Positions 57,194-64,000 of a stretch of 64,000 nt of DNA are shown here, piece by piece. This DNA comes from Sphingomonas sp. BT-65 (GTDB taxonomy: Bacteria; Pseudomonadota; Alphaproteobacteria; Sphingomonadales; Sphingomonadaceae): contig NZ_JAPCIA010000002.1 of NCBI RefSeq assembly GCF_026107375.2, positions 1 to 64,000 on the forward strand, in the 5' to 3' direction. How positions within the stretch are numbered: the first letter of the stretch is position 1; every line of letters starts with the position of its first letter. The notes below the pieces were generated by a model. The model was not told the DNA's origin. It searched no databases and saw only the letters and a list, made by a program, of their open reading frames with translations. The position numbers were made by a program, and so were the translations under genes.

Positions 57194-58992
57194 AGCCGCG
57201 TGATCGCCTCGACGGCGATCATCCGCGCATAATTGCCGAGCCCAACGCGGGTGAGCGCGCGGGTGATATGGTAGAGCGCCTCGGGCGAGACGCCGTCCCA
57301 GACCTGGGTCTGCATGCCCGCCGCAGCGAGCAGCACGACCGTGCCGGGCTCGCCGCGCTCCGCAGCCTCGCCGATCGCGCGCGTCCAGGCATTGGCGGCC
57401 TCGAACTTCACCCCCGCGCTACGCATCAGCTGCGCGCCATCTGCGTCGGACACGCGCCCCGCGCCCGCCATCGCCGCGGCGTAAAGTGCGCTGTTGGCGC
57501 CGCGATACGCCCCGGCGTCCCCCGCCGAAGCCGGGCGGCCGGACGGGTCGGCGAGCAGCAGCATCGCCCAGCCCTCGCTGCCGCGCGCGGCCACGCTGCG
57601 CCAGCGCAGCGCGGCACGATCGAACCCGGCGCTCAGCATCGATGCGATCAGCCGGTCAGCGTCATCGCGCAGCTCGGCATCAGGGTTTAGCCGCGCCGCC
57701 GCGCGCGCCGTCAGGATCAGGCGGCTATAGCGCGCGCCCACGCCTTGCGGTTCGTCCCACAGGCCACGCATCTGTTCGACGCGCTCGGCCGGAGTCGCGG
57801 CGGTGAACGCGGCGCGCAGGTCGCGCGCCACTGCCACCTCGGTGGTGGTCGCGTCTTCCTGCTCCTCGATCTCGCCATAGAGGTCGGTGAGCGCCTGGCT
57901 CGAAAACACCCCCTGGCTCGCCGCCGCTTCCGCCGCCGCGATCCGGTCGCGCCAGCCCAAGCCCGGGGCGGTCGCGCGCCAGTAATTCACCTGCGGCCCG
58001 ACCGTGCCATAGAGCTCGGCCGGGACGTCGGTCGCCGACGCAACTGCGAGCCCCCAACGCCAGGCGCTCAGCTGGTCCACCGCGTCCCACTCGATCGTCA
58101 CCGCGCGGCGGCCCGCCACGCCCATGCCGACCACCTTCTCGGCGAGCAGCAGGTCGATCGAATTGTTCATCCGGCGGCGCGCCGAGTCGATCAGCGGCCC
58201 GGCCTTGCTGGGATTGCCCTCGAGCCCGGCGCACATCGCCTCAGCGAAGCGCCAGTTGCGGTCGGGCGCGGTGCGCAATGCTGGCACCACCATCGGACAC
58301 ATGCCGCCCGGATCCGCGGTCGCCAGCATCGCCTGCATGCCGACCTGGAACAGCTTGGGCGTGTAATTCTCGATATCGACCGACTGGACCATCGCGCGCG
58401 CGGCCTCGGCCTCGCCCATGCGAATCAGCAGCCAGGCGCGCTCGGCGGCGAAGTCCGCGCCGTTGAGCCCGGCGGGCGTATCCACGCGCGACAGCAGTGC
58501 GCGGCGCAGCGCGATCGACAGCCAGCGCGACGCGACCGGCGCGTCGAGCCGCCGCATCAGCGCCTCAAGGAACCCGCCATCGGCGCGGCCGAAGGCATTG
58601 GCCGGCAGCCCGTCGCTCGCCGGCGAGGACGGGCCGACCTGCGCCAGCGAGCGCTTGGCGAAATCGGGCAGCTCGTAACGCTGGATCACCGCATAATCGA
58701 TCTCGCCCGGCACGCCGGTCGGGGTCGCGCCGGGGGTGGGCAGCGGCAGCGGCGCGCCGGGCGCCGGACTCGCCGTGCTGGTCGTTGCCGGTGGCGGCGC
58801 AGGGCGCGGCGCGCCCGGCTGCACGGGGGCAGGCGCCGGAGCGGGTGCCGGCGCGGGCGCGGGAACGGGATCGTTGAAGCCCGGCGGCAGCAGCGATTCG
58901 GGCCGGTCCTGGCCCAGCGCGGGAATCCCCACGCCAGCCGCCAGCACCACGCCGAGCGCGGTCAGCGCAACGCTAGTTCGCGAGATTTTCAA
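57190..58992 (-). CDS. large exported hypothetical protein with Pro/Ala linker
   Basis: 600 residues from TTG 58992. Signal peptide (VALTALGVVLAAGVGIPALG), a PAPAPA-rich linker (residues about 40-80), then a long helical-repeat-like region. No family recognised. Common as a hypothetical gene next to xerD in sphingomonads. Its start overlaps the 45-residue gene by 20 bases. Confidence 0.8.
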   Translation of the reverse strand: MKISRTSVALTALGVVLAAGVGIPALGQDRPESLLPPGFNDPVPAPAPAPAPAPAPVQPGAPRPAPPPATTSTASPAPGAPLPLPTPGATPTGVPGEIDYAVIQRYELPDFAKRSLAQVGPSSPASDGLPANAFGRADGGFLEALMRRLDAPVASRWLSIALRRALLSRVDTPAGLNGADFAAERAWLLIRMGEAEAARAMVQSVDIENYTPKLFQVGMQAMLATADPGGMCPMVVPALRTAPDRNWRFAEAMCAGLEGNPSKAGPLIDSARRRMNNSIDLLLAEKVVGMGVAGRRAVTIEWDAVDQLSAWRWGLAVASATDVPAELYGTVGPQVNYWRATAPGLGWRDRIAAAEAAASQGVFSSQALTDLYGEIEEQEDATTTEVAVARDLRAAFTAATPAERVEQMRGLWDEPQGVGARYSRLILTARAAARLNPDAELRDDADRLIASMLSAGFDRAALRWRSVAARGSEGWAMLLLADPSGRPASAGDAGAYRGANSALYAAAMAGAGRVSDADGAQLMRSAGVKFEAANAWTRAIGEAAERGEPGTVVLLAAAGMQTQVWDGVSPEALYHITRALTRVGLGNYARMIAVEAITRL

Positions 58993-59110
58993 GCGGCACG
59001 GCCTTTTCGACGGTCACCGGCTGCTTCTCGGTATCGCGCCCGGCAAGGAAGAACAGGCCGCCGATCAACAGCACGGCAACCACGATGATGATAACGAGCG
59101 AACGGGACAT
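58973..59110 (-). CDS. 45-residue single-helix membrane protein
   Basis: Short gene: MSRSLVIIIVVAVLLIGGLF starts with a membrane helix, then a charged tail (RDTEKQPVTVEKAVPLENLAN). ATG at 59110, TAG stop. It overlaps the start of the 600-residue gene, so the two are probably co-translated. Role unknown. Confidence 0.7.
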   Translation of the reverse strand: MSRSLVIIIVVAVLLIGGLFFLAGRDTEKQPVTVEKAVPLENLAN

Positions 59111-59194
59111 CGACCCCCTCAAAAACCGGGATATCAGTACAGGCGATCAGGCCTTTTGCCCGAGCGCGGCCCTCGCTGTATAGCCCCCGCGACC

Positions 59195-59734
59195 ATGCTG
59201 CAAACCCGTCCCGCCGATCCTCTGCCTCCGCCCCGTCCGATCGTGCTCATCGGGCTGATGGGCGTGGGCAAGACCACGGTGGGCCGCCGCCTCGCCCAGC
59301 GGCTGCATCTGCCCTTCGTCGATGCCGACAACGAGATCGAGGCGGCGGCGGGCATGACCGTCGCCGAGATTTTCGAGCGCTTCGGCGAAGACCATTTCCG
59401 CGACGGCGAGCGGCGGGTGATCGCGCGGCTGATCGACGGTACGCCCAAAGTCATCGCCACCGGCGGCGGCGCCTTCCTCAATGCCGAGACGCGCGCGCTG
59501 ATCCTTGACCAGTCGACCGCGATCTGGCTGGACGCGCCGCCCTATGTCCTGGCCGAGCGCGTGTCCAAGCGCGACCATCGCCCGCTGCTTCGTGGAAAGG
59601 ATCCCTTGAAAGTGCTCACCGAACTCGCCGCCGTCCGCAACCCGGTCTATGCGCTTGCGCCGATCCATGTGGTGAGCAAGTCCGCGCCGCACGACGCGAC
59701 GGTCAACGCGATCCTCGAGGCGCTTCGCCAATGA
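59195..59734 (+). CDS. aroK: shikimate kinase
   Basis: Phosphorylates shikimate in aromatic amino-acid synthesis. 179 residues; Walker A GLMGVGKTTVG, shikimate-binding DNEIEAAAG, and TGGGAFLN. ATG 59195 was chosen since homologous text begins near it; upstream in-frame extension is a shadow of the 600-residue gene. Stop overlaps aroB. Confidence 0.95.
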   Translation: MLQTRPADPLPPPRPIVLIGLMGVGKTTVGRRLAQRLHLPFVDADNEIEAAAGMTVAEIFERFGEDHFRDGERRVIARLIDGTPKVIATGGGAFLNAETRALILDQSTAIWLDAPPYVLAERVSKRDHRPLLRGKDPLKVLTELAAVRNPVYALAPIHVVSKSAPHDATVNAILEALRQ

Positions 59735-60831
59735 GGGTCGTCCCGGTCGCGCTCGGCGCGCGCAGCTATGAGGTGCGCATCGCGAGCGGGCTGCTCGATC
59801 GCGCCGCCGAGCAGCTCGCGCCGCTCGCGCACAAGCGGTCGCTCGCGATCGTCACCGACGCCAATGTCGCGCCGCATGCGCAGCGCCTCGCCGCCGCGCT
59901 GGCAGCCGCGGACCTTGCCAGCGAGACCATCGTCCTGCCCGCGGGCGAGGGCACCAAGAGCTGGGCCCAGCTCGAAGCTTTGCTCGACCGGCTGCTCGAT
60001 CTTGGCATCGAGCGCGGCGACCATGTCATCGCGCTCGGCGGGGGGGTGATCGGTGACCTGACCGGCTTCGCCTCGGCGATCCTCAAGCGCGGCTGTAACT
60101 TCGTACAGATCCCGACCACGCTGCTCGCGCAGGTCGACAGCTCGGTCGGCGGCAAGACCGCGATCAACAGCCGCGCCGGCAAGAACCTGGTCGGCGCCTT
60201 CCACCAGCCGGCTTTGGTGCTGATCGACCCGGACCTGCTCGACACGCTTCCTCTGCGCGAGCAGCGCGCCGGCTATGCCGAGGTCGTCAAATACGGCCTG
60301 ATCGACGACGCCGACTTCTTCGCCTGGTGCGAGGGCAATGGCGCGGCGCTGCTGGCGGGCGACGCCGACGCACGCGCCTTCGCCATCGCCCATTCGGTCG
60401 GCGCCAAGGCACGGATCGTGGGCGAGGACGAGCGCGAGACCACCGGCACCCGCGCGCTGCTCAACCTCGGTCACACCTTCGGCCACGCGCTGGAGGCCGA
60501 GACCGGCTTCTCCGACAGGCTGCTGCACGGCGAGGGCGTCGCGGCGGGCATGGCCCTCGCGTTCGCCTTCTCGGCGCGCCAGGGCCTGTGTCCGGAGACC
60601 GATGCGCAGCGTGTCGCGGCGCACCTCAAGGCAAGCGGCTTGCCCCACGACCTCGCCAGCGCCGGCATCACCGCAAGCGGCGCGCGGCTGGTCGAGCATA
60701 TGCTCCACGACAAGAAGATGGACGCGGGCACCCTGCCCTTCCTGCTCACGCGCGGGATCGGCGCGACCTATCTCGACAAGCATGTCGACCTGGCCGACGT
60801 CGCGGCGTTCCTGGACGAGCTGCCGCGCTAG
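59731..60831 (+). CDS. aroB: 3-dehydroquinate synthase
   Basis: Second step of the shikimate pathway; NAD- and metal-dependent. 366 residues with GGGVIGDLTGFAS, TTLLAQVDSSVGGKT and the metal-binding late histidines LNLGHTFGHALE and LLHGEGVAAGM. Overlaps aroK by 4 bases, so both are one operon. Confidence 0.97.
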   Translation: MRVVPVALGARSYEVRIASGLLDRAAEQLAPLAHKRSLAIVTDANVAPHAQRLAAALAAADLASETIVLPAGEGTKSWAQLEALLDRLLDLGIERGDHVIALGGGVIGDLTGFASAILKRGCNFVQIPTTLLAQVDSSVGGKTAINSRAGKNLVGAFHQPALVLIDPDLLDTLPLREQRAGYAEVVKYGLIDDADFFAWCEGNGAALLAGDADARAFAIAHSVGAKARIVGEDERETTGTRALLNLGHTFGHALEAETGFSDRLLHGEGVAAGMALAFAFSARQGLCPETDAQRVAAHLKASGLPHDLASAGITASGARLVEHMLHDKKMDAGTLPFLLTRGIGATYLDKHVDLADVAAFLDELPR

Positions 60832-60898
60832 CCGGAATCGCTTGGGGCGGAAGGCATCAACCTCCCGCCCCCGGTCCCCTCCGCTCGGGAGGCGAGTT

Positions 60899-62263
60899 CT
60901 AAGCTTCGAGCTGGCGCATCAGGCTACGCACCGCGCCGTCGATCTCGCTGTCGATGCCGCGCAATTCCTCGATGCGGCGGACGGCATGGATTACCGTGGA
61001 ATGATCTCGATTGCCGAACTTGCGGCCGATCTCGGGCAGCGAGCGGGTGGTGAGGCGCTTGGCGAGGTACATCGCGATCTGGCGCGGACGCGCGATCGCC
61101 ACCGCGCGGCGCTGCGACACGAGGTCGAGCTGCTTGACGTCGAAGTGCGACGACACCGCCTTCTGGATCTCGTCGATCGTGATGCGGCGCTGGCTGCCGC
61201 GCAGCGCCTCGCCCAGCACGCTCTCGGCGAACTCGATCGTCACCGTCTCGCTGTTGAGCTGGGCATAGGCGACGAGGCGGTTGAGCGCGCCTTCCAGCTC
61301 ACGCACGCTGCTGCTGATCCGCGCGGCGAGCAGATCGAGCACGTCGGCGGGCACCGCTGCGCCCGGCATGTCCTCGAGCTTGCGGTCGAGGATCGCGCGG
61401 CGCAGGCCCAATTCGGCGGGCTTGATGTCCGCCGCGAGCCCGGCACCGAGCCGCGAAGCGAGCCGCGCCTCGATCCCCTCGAGCGCCAGCGGGCTGCGGT
61501 CGGCGGCGATGACCAGCCTTTTCCCCTCGCGCATGAACTCGTCGACGGTGTGGAAGAACTCTTCCTGAGTCGATTCCTTGCCGGCGATGAACTGGAGATC
61601 GTCGATCATCAGCAGGTCGACGCCGCGCAGCCGTGCCTTGAACGCGAACGTGTCCTTCTCGCGCACCGCGCGGACGAACTCGAACATGAAGCGCTCGGCG
61701 GGCATGTAGATCGCGCTCGCCTCCGGGCACGCCTCGAGAAAGGCGTGGCCGATCGCGTGCATCAGGTGAGTCTTGCCCTGTCCGGTCGAGCTGTGGAGGT
61801 AAAGCGGGCTGAAGCGCGGTTTGCCGCGCTCGGCCAGCGCTTTGGCGGCGTTGAACGCGACTCGATTCGACGCATCGACCACGAACCGGTCGAAGGTGAA
61901 GCGCGAATCGAAGCGCGGGCGCTCGGCGGAGGCAGCGGGCTTGATCGCCGGGCTCGCGGCAGTCGGCGTGGCGGCGGCCGGCGATTCGGTCTCGGGTGCG
62001 AGCTCGCGGCTGTCGCGCGCCAGCGTCTCGATCGACACGGTGCGCACATTGGCCAGCAGCGCGCGGAATTCCATCAGCAGCCGCTCGGCATAATGGCCCT
62101 TCACCCAGTTGGTCATGAAGGGCGAAGGCAGGCCGAGCCGGATCGTCTCCGCATCGTCGCTGTCGATCAGGACGATGGGCTTCAGCCACTGGTCGAACAG
62201 CCGCTGGCCTGCGGAAAGCCGCAAATTGCCGCGCACGCGTGTCCAGGCCTTGGCTTGATCCAT
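60899..62263 (-). CDS. dnaA: chromosomal replication initiator DnaA
   Basis: Opens oriC and loads the helicase. 454 residues: N-terminal domain I, a Ala/Pro-rich linker (about residues 95-120), AAA+ with Walker A GQGKTHLMHAIG and Walker B LLMIDDLQFIAGK, and the DNA-binding end FGNRDHSTVIHAVRRI. No dnaN is beside it; as in several alphaproteobacteria the initiator is away from dnaN. No DnaA box cluster was found in the 62264-62660 upstream gap, which holds no gene. Confidence 0.97.
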   Translation of the reverse strand: MDQAKAWTRVRGNLRLSAGQRLFDQWLKPIVLIDSDDAETIRLGLPSPFMTNWVKGHYAERLLMEFRALLANVRTVSIETLARDSRELAPETESPAAATPTAASPAIKPAASAERPRFDSRFTFDRFVVDASNRVAFNAAKALAERGKPRFSPLYLHSSTGQGKTHLMHAIGHAFLEACPEASAIYMPAERFMFEFVRAVREKDTFAFKARLRGVDLLMIDDLQFIAGKESTQEEFFHTVDEFMREGKRLVIAADRSPLALEGIEARLASRLGAGLAADIKPAELGLRRAILDRKLEDMPGAAVPADVLDLLAARISSSVRELEGALNRLVAYAQLNSETVTIEFAESVLGEALRGSQRRITIDEIQKAVSSHFDVKQLDLVSQRRAVAIARPRQIAMYLAKRLTTRSLPEIGRKFGNRDHSTVIHAVRRIEELRGIDSEIDGAVRSLMRQLEA

Positions 62264-62661
62264 CCTTCACGCCCCTCTCTTTCGGCCCGCGCGCAGCGGG
62301 CAAATCCTCCCGATGCGGAAAGCGCCCCCTTCCGCACGCTGATTTCGCTCAGGCAAAAGATCGCCGCAGCCGGAATCGCATCCGCACTGGCCCGTGACCT
62401 TCGCTGAATCCGCGCGCGAGAACGTCGCGGCGGAAGATCGTTTTAGGGACCATTTTTCGAGTCGATCAAGAGGGCGGCGTGTAAAGAATCTGAAATAAGT
62501 AGGCTTGACTCGCGTCCTGCCCGGAAATCCGCGATTCAGCGATCAAACAGCTGAAATCGCTAGCCAAATCTCGAACGTTACAAACGCGTGACGACGCGAC
62601 TCGCGCGATTCTGCGGCTTACGTGGGTTCGTGTCCGCCAAGCGCTTGAACACGCACGAAAA

Positions 62662-62687
62662 ACCCCGCCGGAGCATTCCGGCGGGGT
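62662..62687 (-). terminator. terminator of rpsT
   Basis: ACCCCGCCGGA, loop GCAT, TCCGGCGGGGT, with AAAAA at 62658-62662, which is a T-run after the stem when read on the minus strand. Confidence 0.92.
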
Positions 62688-62712
62688 GTCTAAATCGCTG
62701 AAATCGCGTGGG

Positions 62713-62976
62713 TCAGGCGAGCGCGGCGATGCGCTTCGTCAGGCGCGAAAACTTCCGCGACGCGGTGTTCTTGTGCAGCACGCCCTTGGCCACGCCGCGC
62801 GCCAGTTCCGGCTGCATCGCCTTCAGCGCCGACTCGGCCGCCGACTTGTCGCCCGACTCGAGCGCGCTCTCGACCTTCTTGACGAAGGTGCGGATGCGGC
62901 TGACGCGCGCGCCGTTGACTTCGGCGCGGGCGGCGTTGCGGCGGATGCGCTTCTTGGCTTGCGGCGTGTTCGCCAT
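62713..62976 (-). CDS. rpsT: 30S ribosomal protein S20
   Basis: 87 residues, Lys/Ala-rich, starting [20 protein letters not shown]. It is in the usual place between mutM and dnaA. Single start codon with no near rivals. Confidence 0.98.
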   Translation of the reverse strand: MANTPQAKKRIRRNAARAEVNGARVSRIRTFVKKVESALESGDKSAAESALKAMQPELARGVAKGVLHKNTASRKFSRLTKRIAALA

Positions 62977-63148
62977 GTAGTTTCGTTCCTGTTTTCGATG
63001 CGAAAAGAGGCGCGGAACCAGTGTCCCCGCCTCGGGAAAGCGCGCGCCTTAGCGAGGACGTGCGATTCGGTCAACCTTTGCGCGAGCTTGAAGCGATGGG
63101 TCTGTTCCTTCAATCCTCCCCGCCAGGGGAGGGTTGAATGTCACAAGC

Positions 63149-63961
63149 TCATTTCTGGCACGTCGGGCACCAGAAGGTCGATCGCCCACCCTCGGTGTAG
63201 CGCGCCACCGTGCCGCCGCATTCGCAAGGCTCGCCCTCGCGGCCATAGACCTTGAACTGCTTGGAGAAATAGCCGAGCTCGCCATCGGGCCGGGCATAGT
63301 CGCGCAAGCTCGACCCGCCAGCCTCGATCGCGGCGTCGAGCACCTCATGCACCGCCGAAACCAGCCGGGCCAACCGCGGCTTCGAGAGCGATCCACCCGC
63401 CCGCTTCGGCGAAATCCTTGATTCGTACAGCGCCTCGCAGACATAAATATTACCCAGCCCCGCGACGATGCGCTGGTCGAGCAGCAGCAGCTTGATCGAC
63501 GCCGTCCGCCCGGCGAGCACGGCCTTGAGATGATCCGCGGTGAACTGCGGGCCGAGCGGCTCGGGGCCGAGCGCCTTGAAGGCGGGCCAGTCGCCGACCC
63601 CGGCGGTCGGCACCAGATCGACCGAGCCGAAACGCCGCGGATCGTTGAGCGCGATCACCCGCCCTTCCTCGGTCTCGAGGATCAGATGGTCATGGGGCAG
63701 CAGCTCCGACGGATCGACTCGCCAGCGCCCGGACATGCCGAGGTGGAAAATCATCGTGTCGCCGCGATCGGTGTCGATCAGCCCGTATTTGGCGCGGCGG
63801 CCGAGCGCGGTGACGGTGGCGCCGGTCAGCCGCTGGCCCAGATCCTCCGGCATCGGCCGGCGCAGATCGGGCCGGCGCAGCTGCACGCGCCGGATGCGCC
63901 GCCCCTCCAGCACGGGGGCGAGACCGCGCACGGTCGTCTCGACTTCGGGAAGCTCGGGCAT
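63149..63961 (-). CDS. mutM: formamidopyrimidine-DNA glycosylase
   Basis: Removes oxidised purines such as 8-oxoG and cuts the AP site. 270 residues; mature N-terminus Pro2-Glu3 (MPELPEVETT) is the catalytic proline, the Lys57 region GRRAKYGL is kept. The C-terminal zinc finger has CEC-x16-CPTC: the first pair is Cys-x-Cys instead of the usual Cys-x2-Cys, probably a lineage trait rather than damage. Confidence 0.97.
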   Translation of the reverse strand: MPELPEVETTVRGLAPVLEGRRIRRVQLRRPDLRRPMPEDLGQRLTGATVTALGRRAKYGLIDTDRGDTMIFHLGMSGRWRVDPSELLPHDHLILETEEGRVIALNDPRRFGSVDLVPTAGVGDWPAFKALGPEPLGPQFTADHLKAVLAGRTASIKLLLLDQRIVAGLGNIYVCEALYESRISPKRAGGSLSKPRLARLVSAVHEVLDAAIEAGGSSLRDYARPDGELGYFSKQFKVYGREGEPCECGGTVARYTEGGRSTFWCPTCQK

Positions 63962-64000
63962 CGTGATCCTTGATTTTCCCGGGTGCTATGTTGCGTTTGC

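Noticed and set aside
58800..58880. Tandem repeat of PAPAPA codons as a possible phase-variable tract
   Set aside because: It encodes a normal proline/alanine linker, and codons vary, so it is unlikely to slip as a pure repeat would.

Overview
The window is high-GC alphaproteobacterial chromosome, most likely from a sphingomonad (Sphingomonas or a close relative). The evidence is three large TonB-dependent receptors, an UrcA-family protein, Flp pilins, the mutM-rpsT-dnaA and accA-xerD-aroKB neighbourhoods, and small dispersed palindromic repeats of a sphingomonad type. No prophage, insertion sequence or CRISPR array was found. Most genes are tightly packed, and many neighbours overlap by 4 bases (ATGA, GTGA, TTGA), which suggests translational coupling.

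Left part (1-13300): mostly housekeeping genes (hisI, katG, purF, moaA-nadK, tRNA-Asn). Among them are a cytoplasmic-looking trypsin-like protease fused to a DNA/RNA non-specific endonuclease (5746-7641) and an EAL protein with a degenerate GGDEF domain. Region 13300-21121 is an accessory cluster: a ferredoxin, a membrane protein, two related fatty-acid hydroxylase/sterol desaturase proteins, a 2-oxoglutarate-type oxygenase coupled to a protein of unknown function, a divergent LysR regulator and a TPR-sulfotransferase. Three promoters in this cluster carry the same 15-bp LysR-type box, so it may be one regulon making or decorating a lipid-like molecule.

Region 22019-33001 is one long minus-strand operon: an ABC importer (binding lipoprotein, permease, ATPase), a NikR-fold regulator, two DUF1989 proteins, a 1198-residue biotin-dependent carboxylase annotated by tradition as urea carboxylase, allophanate hydrolase, and an exported beta-propeller. 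The DUF1989 pair points to guanidine rather than urea as the substrate: guanidine would be carboxylated, carboxyguanidine deiminated, and allophanate split to ammonia and CO2. The regulator has lost most NikR nickel ligands. The promoter region carries two copies of a dyad with NikR-like geometry (TATTAC-N14-GTAATA). A TonB-dependent receptor and a metallo-beta-lactamase-fold protein lie on the other side of this control region.

Right part (37400-64000): a CC0125-type lipoprotein, secA, a VapBC toxin-antitoxin pair, a pterin cluster (folE, folM-like reductase, folB), two more TonB-dependent receptors (one siderophore type with a Fur-like site), DUF2945 and SWIB proteins, tRNA-Arg, a DUF1178-nitrilase-grxC-comF cluster, mutT, three Flp pilin genes (two nearly identical), accA, xerD, aroK-aroB, dnaA, rpsT and mutM. 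Dispersed repeats include a 94-bp inverted-repeat element present twice, 38 kb apart, with only two differences.
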